Part shown: positions 9,070 to 18,178 of the stretch, in pieces
How the letters are laid out: the number at the start of each line of letters is the position of its first letter
Position numbering within the stretch: the first letter of the stretch is position 1
Source: COE1 sp949066965
GTDB lineage: Bacteria > Bacillota > Clostridia > Lachnospirales > Lachnospiraceae
Direction: 5' to 3'
DNA: 64,000 bases
NCBI GenBank assembly: GCA_949066965.1
Contig: CARTDA010000014.1
Span: 1-64,000 of the forward strand
Position numbers and translations under genes: made by a program
The notes under the pieces: model-generated
What the model saw: the letters and a program-made list of their open reading frames with translations, nothing else
The model's database searches: none
What the model was told of the DNA's origin: nothing

Positions 9070-10788
9070 CTATTTTACAAGCACAGCTGTCTCATAATCC
9101 CCCAGACTGCCTGTAAATTCCCTGCCACTCACAAGATTTTTCATGCCCTTGGGCGCCTGAAGCTCCACATGGCCTTCTTGTGTGTGAAAAATCAATACAA
9201 TATACTGCCCTTTCCATGTTCTTTCCATACAAATAATCCCCTTGTCATCATCCGCATGCTGTCTGACAGTCTCACCCTCCGTCAATGCCGGATATGCATG
9301 ACGAACCTGAATCAGTGTCTGGTAATACCGGAACAGCTCCTTATCCTGCCTGCGCTCATCCCAGAGCATGCCGCGCCTGCAGTCCGGATCCGACCCTCCG
9401 TCCATTCCCACTTCATCCCCATAATATATCATTGGCATACCAGGAAGCAGAAGCTGCATTGCTGCCGCCAGTTTCTGCTTATTTATATCCTGCCCGACAC
9501 TGTGCAGAAATCTTGCCGTGTCATGGGTGTCGATAAAGTTCCACAAATACCCTTCCAGCGCCTGGTTCAGATTCCCCTTCATAAAATTCAGGTTTCCGAC
9601 AAATGATGACGCAGACATTTTTCCTGCCGCAACCAGGTCAAACACCGCATGGTAGAACTGGTAATTCATAATGCTGTCCCACTCATCACCTTCCAGAAAA
9701 TCACCGGCAAAATGCCAGATTTCACCGACGATTAAGGCATCCTTCTTCACAGCCTTGATTTCCCTGCGGAATCTTTTCCAGAACGCATGGTGAATCTCAT
9801 CCGCAACGTCCAGACGCCACCCGTCTATATCGCATTCCCGAATCCAGTACGATGCCACATCAATGACAAAATCAGCAGTTTCTTTATTTTGCAGGTTCAG
9901 CTTTGGCATCGGAGCAGCATAACTGAATGTCTTATAGTTTGGCTTTTTCCCCCACTCCATCACAAGGGGAAATTCATTGATATAATACCAATTTAGATAC
10001 TCCGACTGCTCTTTCTTCTCCATGACATCCTTAAAGGCAAAGAAATCGACCGCAGTATGGTTGAACACGCCATCCAGGATGACGTACATGCCGAGCTCAT
10101 GCGCCTTTTCAACAAGCTCCTTCAGATCCTCCTTTGTCCCAAAGGACGGGTCAATCCGGTAGTAGTCATCAATATTGTACTTATGGCTGGAATCGGAACT
10201 AAAAATCGGCGTCATATAAATCACGTCCACGCCCAGATGCCTGATATAATCCAGATGCGCGATGATTCCGCGCAGCGACCCCTTCAAGTCAGCCTTATGG
10301 TTTATCGGCGCCTGGTACCACTCCTCCTCGGAGACTTCCTTATCCGTGGCAAAGCGCGACGGAAAAATCTGGTAGACGACCTTGTTTTTTGCCCACTGGG
10401 GCAGTTCAAACAGTTCCTCCTCCCTCAGGTTCTGCGGGCAGTCAAACATCCGGTCGATATCCGTGATACACGCGTCATAAAAATTGTGATTGCCATAATA
10501 AACCACATTGCCCGCCGTATCCTTTATCTCAAAAAAGTACCGGAGGCAGACCACATCAATATCCAGTATCTTCTCATAATAATCAATATAATTATCCGAA
10601 CAGGCAGTCTCCATAAGATATTGCTGCCTTGTATCCATAACCTTTAGCGGCAGATATTTGTCCTGCACATGAAGAACCACGCTTTCCACATCACCCTTTT
10701 TTGTCTCAAGCCTGATTAAAAAGCGTCCTTTCCCTACCGCGTAACAATACCGCTTATCCGCAAAATGTCTGATTGCTGCATACTCCAT
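9070..10788 (-). CDS. GH13 alpha-amylase-family enzyme, neopullulanase/cyclomaltodextrinase type
   Basis: A 572-residue enzyme with an N-terminal beta-sandwich domain of about 120 residues followed by the catalytic barrel. Conserved regions are visible: DGVFNH (239-244), the nucleophile Asp at about 327 in GWRLDVADEI, the acid/base Glu at about 356 in GEIW, and the IDTHD transition-state region near 420. MPKLN at 294-298 is the region-V marker of the neopullulanase subfamily. There is no signal peptide, which suggests intracellular hydrolysis of maltodextrins or cyclodextrins. GGAGGAACAGTC precedes the ATG. It is the first gene of the GH13-MATE-GH3 unit and diverges from an AraC regulator. 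Confidence 0.93.
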   Translation of the reverse strand: MEYAAIRHFADKRYCYAVGKGRFLIRLETKKGDVESVVLHVQDKYLPLKVMDTRQQYLMETACSDNYIDYYEKILDIDVVCLRYFFEIKDTAGNVVYYGNHNFYDACITDIDRMFDCPQNLREEELFELPQWAKNKVVYQIFPSRFATDKEVSEEEWYQAPINHKADLKGSLRGIIAHLDYIRHLGVDVIYMTPIFSSDSSHKYNIDDYYRIDPSFGTKEDLKELVEKAHELGMYVILDGVFNHTAVDFFAFKDVMEKKEQSEYLNWYYINEFPLVMEWGKKPNYKTFSYAAPMPKLNLQNKETADFVIDVASYWIRECDIDGWRLDVADEIHHAFWKRFRREIKAVKKDALIVGEIWHFAGDFLEGDEWDSIMNYQFYHAVFDLVAAGKMSASSFVGNLNFMKGNLNQALEGYLWNFIDTHDTARFLHSVGQDINKQKLAAAMQLLLPGMPMIYYGDEVGMDGGSDPDCRRGMLWDERRQDKELFRYYQTLIQVRHAYPALTEGETVRQHADDDKGIICMERTWKGQYIVLIFHTQEGHVELQAPKGMKNLVSGREFTGSLGDYETAVLVK

Positions 10789-10811
10789 GACTGTTCCTCC
10801 TTTTCAAATAT

Positions 10812-10839
10812 TGCTGCAATCCGCATACGGACTGCAGCA
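10812..10839. repeat. Imperfect hairpin upstream of the GH13 gene
   Basis: Arms TGCTGCA and TGCAGCA enclose an inner TCCG/CGGA pair around a CATA loop, with one mismatch. It lies 24 bases before the GH13 start and would fold in its 5' leader. Confidence 0.5.
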
Positions 10840-10850
10840 GTTTCCACACA

Positions 10851-10889
10851 GACTGATAAAAGGAAAAAGCGTGTAAACTTTTATCAGTC
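10851..10889. promoter_or_regulatory. 12-bp inverted repeat in the AraC/GH13 divergent promoter region
   Basis: GACTGATAAAAG at 10851-10862 is repeated exactly, inverted, at 10878-10889, with a 15-base spacer. It lies immediately upstream of the AraC -35 box and in the GH13 leader or promoter. A regulatory site for one or both genes is the simplest reading. Confidence 0.55.
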
Positions 10890-10899
10890 GAGGTGTTAC

Positions 10900-10928
10900 T
10901 TGTATTGTACGCTGACATGCGGTATAAT
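10900..10928 (+). promoter_or_regulatory. Sigma-A promoter of the AraC regulator
   Basis: TTGTAT, a 17-base spacer and a perfect TATAAT at 10923-10928. The expected transcription start falls about 45 bases before the AraC start codon. Confidence 0.65.
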
Positions 10929-10982
10929 GCTTGTAATATATTCCTACTATTTTAACACAATCCTATTTTAGGGAGGGATATT

Positions 10983-11864
10983 ATGGATTACACACCTGTA
11001 CAGGAAACCAAAATACATGGAACTGCTGCTTTTCCATACTCCGTGTACCGTGGGCGCATTCCGGAATGGATTCACTCATTTCCCCTGCACTGGCATGATG
11101 ACTTTGAATTAATTTATTGTACCAGCGGGCAGATACAGGTCACACTGTGGGGACATGCATATACACTCTGCGCCCAGGATTTAATTGTGGTTCTCCCGCA
11201 CGCCGTGCACTCTATTGAGCAGAGCGGCATTGCCGGCGGGGAATATTTCAACATCCTGTTCAACCCTTCTCTTTTCAAGGGTACCGCGGAGGATCCATGC
11301 TATGATAAATATGTCCTCCCCTTTCTGAACGGCGAAAAAACAATGGACTGCTATTACCCGTCCGGTTCTCCTTTTAACCGAACAGTGTCACCCAGTATCT
11401 TATCCATGTATGACAACCGCAAGGAAAGCTATTCCACACTGGAACTGGTCATCAAGTCCAATCTTTTTCTGCTGCTGCACCACATGAACCAGTACAGCAC
11501 TGCTGCCACAAGCGACAACCGCTCGCTACAGTTGTCTTGCAGCCGCCTGAAAAATGCCCTGTACTATGTCCAGAGATTCTACGACCATGATATTTCCATC
11601 CGTGAAGTCTCCGAACAATGCGGCTTTTCAGAAAGTCATTTTATGAAGCTGTTTAAGGAACTGGCAGGGATGAGCTTCAACGCCTACCTTGTGAACTACC
11701 GTCTCGAGCTGGCGGCAAAGCAGCTGGCGGAAACGGACTATAAGGTGATTGATATTGCAGAAAACTGCGGCTTTCACAACCACTCCTACTTCACGCGGGC
11801 ATTCCAGAAAAAGTACAGGAAAACACCGCTTATGTACAGGAAAGATGTATCCCGGATATTATAG
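10983..11864 (+). CDS. AraC-family transcriptional regulator with cupin domain
   Basis: 293 residues. The N-terminal half is a cupin-like effector domain (PLHWHDDFELIYC near residues 36-48, and a VLPHAVHSIE segment). The C-terminal hundred residues hold two helix-turn-helix units: the SIREVSEQCGFSESHFMKLF type, then IDIAENCGFHNHSYFTRAFQ. Such proteins are usually sugar-responsive activators. GGGAGGG precedes the ATG. It is divergent from the GH13-MATE-GH3 unit and probably controls it. The gene ends inside the convergent HIT gene by six bases. Confidence 0.92.
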   Translation: MDYTPVQETKIHGTAAFPYSVYRGRIPEWIHSFPLHWHDDFELIYCTSGQIQVTLWGHAYTLCAQDLIVVLPHAVHSIEQSGIAGGEYFNILFNPSLFKGTAEDPCYDKYVLPFLNGEKTMDCYYPSGSPFNRTVSPSILSMYDNRKESYSTLELVIKSNLFLLLHHMNQYSTAATSDNRSLQLSCSRLKNALYYVQRFYDHDISIREVSEQCGFSESHFMKLFKELAGMSFNAYLVNYRLELAAKQLAETDYKVIDIAENCGFHNHSYFTRAFQKKYRKTPLMYRKDVSRIL

Positions 11865-12308
11865 CAGCTTGTCCAGCTCCGCATTCAGCCGCCGCCTGAA
11901 ATCTTCCAGCTGTGCAGCATCCGGAAGAAATTTCTCCGCAGACAGTTCGTTTCCAAGCTGCCAGACAGGACCGGGCTTTGGCGTATCACCTGCTGTTCTT
12001 GGGAAAATATGCCAATGCATATGCAGACCTTTTCCAGCGCCCAGAAGCTCATAGTTTAATTTATCCGGCCGGAATGCATTGTAGACTGCCTCTGCCACAA
12101 CCGCCATCTCATGGAGAAATGCATCCCGAAATGCCGGCCTCAAAAAATGCAGCTCCTCCGCATGCTGCCTGCACAGAAACAGCGTATATCCCTTTATCCG
12201 CTGATGGTCGCCAATCACCACATATCCGGTACGCAGTTCTCTCACAAAATACGGATTCTTTCCATTCTTTATCTGTTCAATTCTCTCACAAACCATGCAG
12301 TCACACAT
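11859..12308 (-). CDS. HIT-family nucleotide-binding protein
   Basis: About 149 residues with the histidine-triad signature HMHWHIFPR near residue 99, which marks nucleotidyl hydrolases or transferases of the HIT fold. An N-terminal CDCMVC segment may bind metal, as in other HIT proteins. I prefer the ATG at 12308, which begins MCDC as relatives usually do. An ATG at 12320 lies only one base from the AAAGGAG site, while 12308 is about 13 bases from it, so the start is uncertain. The gene is convergent with the AraC regulator. A second HIT gene occurs at 29332-29754. Confidence 0.88.
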   Translation of the reverse strand: MCDCMVCERIEQIKNGKNPYFVRELRTGYVVIGDHQRIKGYTLFLCRQHAEELHFLRPAFRDAFLHEMAVVAEAVYNAFRPDKLNYELLGAGKGLHMHWHIFPRTAGDTPKPGPVWQLGNELSAEKFLPDAAQLEDFRRRLNAELDKLL

Positions 12309-12340
12309 TTTAATAACCATTCTCCTTTCTCACACGCGTA

Positions 12341-12449
12341 CCCATTGATTATTTTTTCTATCGCCGTACACTAATCGGTCCGGGAAGGGAAAAGACATCT
12401 TCCGTGCGCAAACAAAACGCCAGAACCGTCCTAAACAGTTCTGGCGCTC
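12341..12449. repeat. Dispersed repeat, copy 1
   Basis: The segment starting CCCATTGAT, then a T-run, TATCGCC and TACACT, and ending in a CGCCAGAAC/GTTCTGGCG hairpin is also found at 22709-22779. This copy has about 35 extra bases between the two conserved blocks. Confidence 0.6.
12414..12446 (-). terminator. Terminator of the CPBP protease gene
   Basis: A 9-bp GC-rich stem (12418-12426 and 12438-12446), followed on the minus strand by TTTTGTTT. It starts 32 bases after the stop codon of the upstream gene. Confidence 0.75.
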
Positions 12450-12477
12450 TCATCCATTCACATCCAGCCAGCACGCT

Positions 12478-13485
12478 TTACATCTGAACAGATTCCTTTT
12501 TCTCCTGATAAACTTTGCTGAACAAAAATGGCAGGAACACGATTCCGTTGATAACAAACAGCATCAGAACATCCTTCCATCCATATACATTATTTCCCAA
12601 ATCTGTACTTCCAGTCAGTACTAATGCCATGTTGTTATTTGTGTAATGCATGACAACTGGCACCCACACATTCCCTGTCTTTTGATAGGCATATCCAAAA
12701 AAGACAGCAAGTGTGATACATGTAACCTGATGTATCAGAATACTGTAAATCCATGTATCAGGACTGTAGTAAAAAATGTTAATCGGAATATGCCACAATC
12801 CCCAGACAACACCAAGCAGAAGCACGCCCGCCTTTAATCCAAAGCGTTTCTGAAATAATGGCTGCAGGAAAAACCGCCATCCATATTCCTCTCCCCAAAA
12901 AGCATTGTATGACAGAAAAAAGGTTATTGCCAGGGCAGCTATCATTCCCCACGTCGAAGGCTCCGCAAAAATGGCAGCCACTTCACGCACACTCCCATCC
13001 GTCAATCCGGCAAGTACCAGCCGGGCTGTGTACAATATCAGAAACAGCAGCATCATCCAGAAGGACTTCCCTGCATGATGTCCTTTAAAACGAAGCCCGA
13101 ACCGTTCCCTCACATCCTTTTTCTCACACAACAGCATGATTAGTCCGATAACACTGCCTGCGATAATCACATAATTCTCGATAAGATAGCACATTTCCGG
13201 CGACGTGAATATCCCGCCGATTGTCAAGAGGACTGCCACCCCTGTCGTCACCAGGTGTGTCACAAAAAATTTAACCGGAAGCTTCTCCTCCTTGTCAGCC
13301 GTCAGCATCCGCGCAAATATGACTCCCGCCGCCGGATACATCATCTGTGCCATCGGAAACGAAGCCACATCATTGCCCCTGTAAAAACTGATTCCCATGA
13401 GAATTCCCATGAGAATCGTCATGCCAAAATTTACCACTGCAAAAATGACAAGTTGTTTTTTCTCTTTCTGTGTCCATTCTTTCAC
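12478..13485 (-). CDS. CPBP-family intramembrane metalloprotease
   Basis: About 335 residues with some eight predicted membrane helices. The family motifs are visible: EEYGWRFFLQP (motif 1, the EExxxR glutamates), then VWGLWHIPIN with the conserved His, and a late HYTNNN segment. CPBP/Abi proteases are related to CAAX prenyl endopeptidases. In Firmicutes they are often linked to bacteriocin self-immunity, though nothing here proves that role. I chose a GTG start at 13485, seven bases after AGGAGGAG; a TTG at 13503 lies upstream of that site. Confidence 0.9.
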   Translation of the reverse strand: MKEWTQKEKKQLVIFAVVNFGMTILMGILMGISFYRGNDVASFPMAQMMYPAAGVIFARMLTADKEEKLPVKFFVTHLVTTGVAVLLTIGGIFTSPEMCYLIENYVIIAGSVIGLIMLLCEKKDVRERFGLRFKGHHAGKSFWMMLLFLILYTARLVLAGLTDGSVREVAAIFAEPSTWGMIAALAITFFLSYNAFWGEEYGWRFFLQPLFQKRFGLKAGVLLLGVVWGLWHIPINIFYYSPDTWIYSILIHQVTCITLAVFFGYAYQKTGNVWVPVVMHYTNNNMALVLTGSTDLGNNVYGWKDVLMLFVINGIVFLPFLFSKVYQEKKESVQM

Positions 13486-13661
13486 TCTTTTTCTCCTCCT
13501 CAAAAAATTGCTTACATGTACCTGTTTTTATTCTTGGCGCTTACGCCCTAACAATATTATCATAAAAAAAGACACAATTCAATTCCTCAAATCAGAACTT
13601 CGACAAATCCGGGAGGATCTGTTCACGAAAAAGAATTTCCCCTGCCACCGGAATATCTAAC

Positions 13662-14117
13662 CCTTCTTTCTAACTGGAAGCCAGATTTCCGTGTAATAAT
13701 TTTCATCACCTGTCCCGCCTGGGTATTTATCAATCCATCGCATAACCACCTTTCAATGATATTGTCAATTGCAGCGGAGCGAATGCCTTGAGCATGGTTT
13801 TGTCCCTGCGCGCAGCCGACGACGAATATCCGTGAAACCGGGTAAATGCCTTTGTAAAGCTGTCCGGGGAATCATATCCATACTTCATGGCAAGCGCCGT
13901 CACCGTGACATCACTGCCCATCAGCTCCTCCCCGGCAAGCGCCAGCCTGCGGTTGCTGATGTACTCCGTTATGGAATACCCGCACAGGATGCTGAATCTT
14001 ATGAAAATAGAACGGAGAAATGTTAACATGCGCCGCCACGTCATGCATCGTAATCTCCTCCGTGATACGGCTTTCCATAAAACTGACCGCTTCCCTGACC
14101 GCCTCTGTCCATTCCAT
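13662..14117 (-). pseudogene. Decayed copy of the AraC/GyrI regulator
   Basis: Close match to the intact gene at 17309-18178, but broken in two ways. Two bases are missing near 13996 (CTGAATCTTATG here against CTGAATCCCTTATG), which shifts the frame inside the first helix-turn-helix. About 398 bases are missing between 13734 and 13735, removing nearly the whole GyrI-like domain; the deletion junction shows ATC microhomology. The sequence upstream of the start also matches the other copy for about 85 bases. It is therefore a dead duplicate, not an independent gene. Confidence 0.88.
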
Positions 14118-14206
14118 GCCCATCTGCCTCCTTCGCTGTGATTCCAGTATACAGATTATCCGTCACCCTGTCCCGACAATGCCTGCTTTCTTTTGTCCGG
14201 AACCGT
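14118..14206. repeat. Upstream part of the direct repeat shared with 18179-18266
   Basis: Nearly identical to the sequence upstream of the intact AraC/GyrI gene, up to the TTTTGTCCGGAACCGTTA block, after which the two diverge. Together with the pseudogene it forms the left of two direct repeats about 4 kb apart. Confidence 0.8.
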
Positions 14207-14220
14207 TACAATTTTCGCCT

Positions 14221-14248
14221 TTATAACACACACCGGATATGCTATAAT
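14221..14248 (+). promoter_or_regulatory. Possible promoter of the serine hydrolase gene
   Basis: A perfect TATAAT at 14243-14248, with a weak TTATAA at 16-base spacing. It sits 38 bases before the start codon, just outside the repeated DNA. Confidence 0.45.
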
Positions 14249-14286
14249 CAAGTCATAACCAATATTACTGAAAGGCGGAACACAAT

Positions 14287-15726
14287 ATGCTCACATTTGA
14301 AAAATCCTCCCCTGAGGAGACAGGCATTCCAGGCGAATGCATCATCCGATTCATCGACAGACTACATCAGCGTCAGATTCCCATGCACAGTCTCCTGCTC
14401 ATGCACCATGACAGGCTGGTGTTTGAGGGATATTATGCCCCGCTGACGGCACACAGCCTGCACCGCATGTTTTCCATCAGCAAGAGCTTCACTTCCATCG
14501 CGATTGGGCTGCTGGCTGATGAAGGCAGGCTTTCCCTGGAAGACCCTGTCATAAAATATTTTCCGGAAAAGCTGCCCGATAAGGACAGCATCCACCCATG
14601 GGTTGCCCAGATGACCATCAAAGATATGCTGATGATGCGCACATGCCATGCCTCCACCACCTACAAGCTCGACATGTCATCCGACTGGGTGACAAGCTTT
14701 TTTACCACACAGCCGACGCATCCACCCGGAACAATCTTTCATTATGACACATCCGCAGCACATACACTCTGCGCACTGGCAGAAAAGCTGACCGGGCAGA
14801 ATATGCTTGACTATATCAAGGAAAAACTGCACATCCTTGGATTTTCGGAGGAATCCTATATGATAAAAGACCCCTTCGGTGTATCTATGGGCGGTAGCGG
14901 TCTGGTCGCGCTCCCAATCGATATGATGAAGTTTGGTTACTTTATCGCACACAGGGGGCTCGTACTTGGCAGGCAGCTGTTGTCCTCCTCCTATATTGAC
15001 ATGGCAGTGTCCCCGCTGACAGCAAGCTGCGTGACTGCGCCGCTTCCAAGCGAGGCACAGGGGTATGGGCTGCAATTCTGGCGCAATGAAAGAAATGGAT
15101 TTACCTGCTACGGAATGGGCGGTCAGCTCATTATTTTCCTTCCTGACTACGAACTAATCTGTGTGACAACCGCGGACACACAGAGCATACAGGGCGGCAA
15201 CCAGCAGATCTATGATGCACTGTACGAGGAGCTTCTTCCCCACATACAGGAACAGACACACACACCTGATGAGACTGCCAAAAACGACCTTGGCAAAGCA
15301 CTTTCCTCCCTTGCCCTAAAGCCGCTGGAAAGCAGCCTGCCAAAAAACCTCCATGCAGGAAGCGGCAGGACGTACTATGTACAGAATGAAGCGTCTGATT
15401 TTCAAAGCTTCAGCGTCCTGTTGACAGAAAATGCCGGAACGCTGTCTTTTACCTACAAAAATACACCCTGCAGCATTTCGTTCGGCATTGGTTGTATGCA
15501 GACAGGCGCTTTTCCCATTTACAACCTGTGGTACGCCGCAAGCGGTGCATGGCTTTTTGACGGCACTCTGCTCATCCGGGCGCACATCATTGACGCATAT
15601 GTCGGCGTTGTGCAGTTCCAGCTGTCTTTTCAGGATGACAGCCTGACCATATTTATGACCAAAAAAGAAGAAAGCCTGTTTCATGAATTCAATGGGCACC
15701 TCTACTGCAAAATGCAGCCAGAATGA
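14287..15726 (+). CDS. Serine hydrolase of the class C beta-lactamase / PBP-like family
   Basis: 479 residues. The catalytic SxxK motif is SISKS within HRMFSISKSFTS (about residue 63). YDTSA near residue 156 takes the place of the usual YxN, and YGMGGQ near residue 278 takes that of the third motif. A C-terminal domain of about 110 residues follows, of the lipocalin-like kind often attached to such hydrolases. No signal peptide is obvious, so it is probably cytoplasmic and acts as an esterase or peptidase rather than a resistance enzyme. It ends one base from the end of the convergent kinase gene. Confidence 0.88.
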   Translation: MLTFEKSSPEETGIPGECIIRFIDRLHQRQIPMHSLLLMHHDRLVFEGYYAPLTAHSLHRMFSISKSFTSIAIGLLADEGRLSLEDPVIKYFPEKLPDKDSIHPWVAQMTIKDMLMMRTCHASTTYKLDMSSDWVTSFFTTQPTHPPGTIFHYDTSAAHTLCALAEKLTGQNMLDYIKEKLHILGFSEESYMIKDPFGVSMGGSGLVALPIDMMKFGYFIAHRGLVLGRQLLSSSYIDMAVSPLTASCVTAPLPSEAQGYGLQFWRNERNGFTCYGMGGQLIIFLPDYELICVTTADTQSIQGGNQQIYDALYEELLPHIQEQTHTPDETAKNDLGKALSSLALKPLESSLPKNLHAGSGRTYYVQNEASDFQSFSVLLTENAGTLSFTYKNTPCSISFGIGCMQTGAFPIYNLWYAASGAWLFDGTLLIRAHIIDAYVGVVQFQLSFQDDSLTIFMTKKEESLFHEFNGHLYCKMQPE

Positions 15727-15727
15727 G

Positions 15728-16588
15728 CTAACAGTCCCCCCACCGCCGCAGCTTCACCGTAAACACCGTCCGCACACCTGGTTCGCTTTGCAGCAGGATA
15801 TCACCGCCCATCTGCCTTGCAAGGTTTCTGGCAATGGTAAGCCCCAGACCATTGCCCTGTATGCTGCGGTTGCGGGAGTCCTCCATCGTGTAGAGCCGCT
15901 CAAACACGCTGGCTGCAAACTGCTTTTCTATCCCCTTTCCCTTGTCCACCACATCGATACAGACAAAATCCAGCTCCTCCCGCAGAAAAAGCCCGATATA
16001 TTTTCCATCGCTGCCGTACCGTATGGCATTTGACAAAAGATTGCCCAGGATTCGGCTGACGGACTCCCTGTTCCCCTGCACGAAGATATGCTGCTCCGGA
16101 ATAATGATGTCCACAGCATAATCCTTCTGTACCAGCAGCTCATAATAGCCCAGTACATTCTCCCTGCACAATTCATTGATGTTGACCTGTACCATCTCGA
16201 TATTTTTGTCTCCGGATTCCAGCTTTGCCAGCGTGAAAAACTGGTCAGTCAGCTCCATCACCTGCTTTGCCTTTGTCTCCACCTTTTGCAATGCCTCATC
16301 CTCACTGTTACGCAGGCGCATAATTTCCAGGTACCCCAGGATTACAGTCAGCGGCGTCTTAATGTCATGTGATATATTTGCTAGCATTTTCTTCGAGGCG
16401 ATTTCCTGTTTCCGAAAGTCTGCCTTCATCTTCTGCCTGTCCAGCAAAAGCAGATTAATCTGCCCGCACAGCTCCTTCAATGTCTTGTCATCCGTAAAAA
16501 CCATCACCTGCTCATCCGTGTCCTGTTCCAGAATTTCTGACAGCTTGGCGGTGATTTCCCTCAGTTTTGCCTGCGTCTCCCTGTTCAT
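15728..16588 (-). CDS. Soluble sensor histidine kinase
   Basis: 286 residues with no membrane segment. A helical N-terminal part leads to the H box NISHDIKTPLT (about residue 78), then N box GNLLSNAIRYG, G1 VVDKGKGIEKQF and G2 NGLGLTIARNLA. A kinase without membrane anchor or recognisable sensor must receive its signal from inside the cell or from a partner protein. Its ATG overlaps the stop of the response regulator gene by four bases. The transcription order is AraC/GyrI regulator, response regulator, kinase. Confidence 0.9.
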   Translation of the reverse strand: MNRETQAKLREITAKLSEILEQDTDEQVMVFTDDKTLKELCGQINLLLLDRQKMKADFRKQEIASKKMLANISHDIKTPLTVILGYLEIMRLRNSEDEALQKVETKAKQVMELTDQFFTLAKLESGDKNIEMVQVNINELCRENVLGYYELLVQKDYAVDIIIPEQHIFVQGNRESVSRILGNLLSNAIRYGSDGKYIGLFLREELDFVCIDVVDKGKGIEKQFAASVFERLYTMEDSRNRSIQGNGLGLTIARNLARQMGGDILLQSEPGVRTVFTVKLRRWGDC

Positions 16589-17277
16589 TTTCCATCCCCC
16601 AGTTTATAGCCGATTCCCCAGACAGTGATGACATATTTCGGGTCGCGGGGATTGTCCTCAATCTTGTTGCGCAGCCTGCTGATGTGGACATTGACCGCAT
16701 TCTCATCGCCCATATAGGCATCGTTCCAAATCTGGGAATAGAGCTGCCCTTTTGTGTAGACTTTCTTCGGATTCTTCATCAGAAGCTTTAAGATTTCAAA
16801 TTCCTTGGCTGTCAGCTCAACTTTCTGTCCGTTTTTCATGACCGAGTACGCATTCAGGTCAAGTACCAGATCCCCTTTTGTGAGCGTGACCTCCTCCGCG
16901 GAGACAGGTGATGTATACTGTGTGCTTCTCCTGATGTTTGCCTTGATTCTGGCGAGAACCTCCGTCACGGAAAACGGCTTGGTGACGTAGTCGTCCGCCC
17001 CAAGCCCTAATCCCAGTGTCTTGTCCGAGTCCGTATCCTTTGCGGACAGTATGATGATGGGCACTGTGCTGGATGCCCTGATGGTCTTCATGACCTCCAT
17101 CCCGTTCATTTTGGGAATCATCAAATCCAATAATACAATACTGTACTCATCCGCGAAAAATTTCTCGCAGGCGCTCTCCCCGTCATAGGCAGTCACCACC
17201 TCAAAATTTTCCGTCATGAGGAAGTTTTTCAGCATCCCGCTGATTTCCGTGTCATCCTCTACCAGTAATATTTTCAT
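16585..17277 (-). CDS. OmpR/PhoB-family response regulator
   Basis: 230 residues. The receiver has the acidic pocket VEDD at residues 6-9, the phospho-acceptor Asp in VLLDLMIPKMNG (about 52) and the conserved Lys in YVTKPFSV. The winged helix contains LTAKEFEILKLL and ends VWGIGYKL. It is co-directional with the AraC/GyrI gene, 31 bases downstream of it, and couples to the kinase. Likely targets are the BcrAB-like transporter at 18766-20378 or the serine hydrolase; this is inference from position. Confidence 0.92.
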   Translation of the reverse strand: MKILLVEDDTEISGMLKNFLMTENFEVVTAYDGESACEKFFADEYSIVLLDLMIPKMNGMEVMKTIRASSTVPIIILSAKDTDSDKTLGLGLGADDYVTKPFSVTEVLARIKANIRRSTQYTSPVSAEEVTLTKGDLVLDLNAYSVMKNGQKVELTAKEFEILKLLMKNPKKVYTKGQLYSQIWNDAYMGDENAVNVHISRLRNKIEDNPRDPKYVITVWGIGYKLGDGK

Positions 17278-17308
17278 TCTTTTACTGTCCTTTCCTGTCT
17301 AAGCAAAA

Positions 17309-18178
17309 TCAGTTATGAATGCCTTTCTTTTTGACCGGAATCCAGATTTCCGTATAATAATTTTCGTCACCTGTCCCGCCGGGATATTTATCCGGCGCAT
17401 CGTACATCTCAACGCAGTAGCCTGCCGCAAACTCATACTCATGCAGCGCTGGCAGCCACTCGGAAAATATTTTTTCATTCACGCCCTGCAGTGCCTGCGG
17501 AAGCGCCCCCTTGCAGGGGAAAACTGCCCATGTGAGCGCCGGAATCGTGCGCACCACAAATCCCTCAGGAATCTCCTTGGACGGATTGTAAATGTCGGCA
17601 ATCAGGTATTCAAAACGCTCATTGCCCATCTGCGGGTCAATGTTGATGCCAAACATTCCGCACACATGCTCTCCTCCTCCAGAGGCGTAATGCTCCTGCC
17701 AGAATGCGGGAACCTCCTGCCTTGCATTTTCATAGCCGAACACCCTGGATGCCGCCAAAACGGAAAAAGCCTCCTTGTCTGTAATTCTGTAATCCATCGC
17801 ATAACCACCTTTCAATGATATTGATAATTGCAGCGGTGCGAACGCCTTGAGCATGGTTTTGTCCCTGCGCGCAGCCGACGGCGAATACCCATGAAACCGG
17901 GTAAATGCCTTCGTAAAGCTATCCGGGGAATCGTATCCATACTTCATGGCAAGCGCCGTCACCGTGACATCACTTCCCATCAGTTCCTCCCCGGCAAGCG
18001 CCAGCCTGCGGTTCCTGATATACTCTGTTATGGAATATCCGCACAGAATACTGAATCCCTTATGAAAATAAAACGGAGAAATATGGACGTGCGCCGCCAC
18101 GTCATGCATTGTAATCTCCTCCGTGATATGGCTTTCCATAAAACTGACCGCTTCCCTGACCGCCTCTGTCCATTCCAT
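17309..18178 (-). CDS. AraC-family regulator with GyrI-like effector-binding domain
   Basis: 289 residues. The N-terminal hundred residues form an AraC DNA-binding domain (ITMHDVAAHVHISPFYFHKG, then TALAMKYGYDSPDSFTKAF). A GyrI/BacI-like small-molecule-binding domain follows, recognisable from FAAGYCVEMYDAPD and the closing YYTEIWIPVKKK. This is the Rob/SoxS-with-GyrI architecture used by drug-responsive regulators. The second ATG (18178) is nine bases after AGGAGG and is preferred to the one at 18184. It heads a unit with the response regulator and kinase, and has a decayed duplicate at 13662-14117. Confidence 0.92.
   Translation of the reverse strand: MEWTEAVREAVSFMESHITEEITMHDVAAHVHISPFYFHKGFSILCGYSITEYIRNRRLALAGEELMGSDVTVTALAMKYGYDSPDSFTKAFTRFHGYSPSAARRDKTMLKAFAPLQLSISLKGGYAMDYRITDKEAFSVLAASRVFGYENARQEVPAFWQEHYASGGGEHVCGMFGINIDPQMGNERFEYLIADIYNPSKEIPEGFVVRTIPALTWAVFPCKGALPQALQGVNEKIFSEWLPALHEYEFAAGYCVEMYDAPDKYPGGTGDENYYTEIWIPVKKKGIHN

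Noticed and set aside
14287..15726. Beta-lactamase resistance gene
   Set aside because: No signal peptide, the second and third motifs deviate, and there is an extra C-terminal domain. A cytoplasmic serine hydrolase is more likely.
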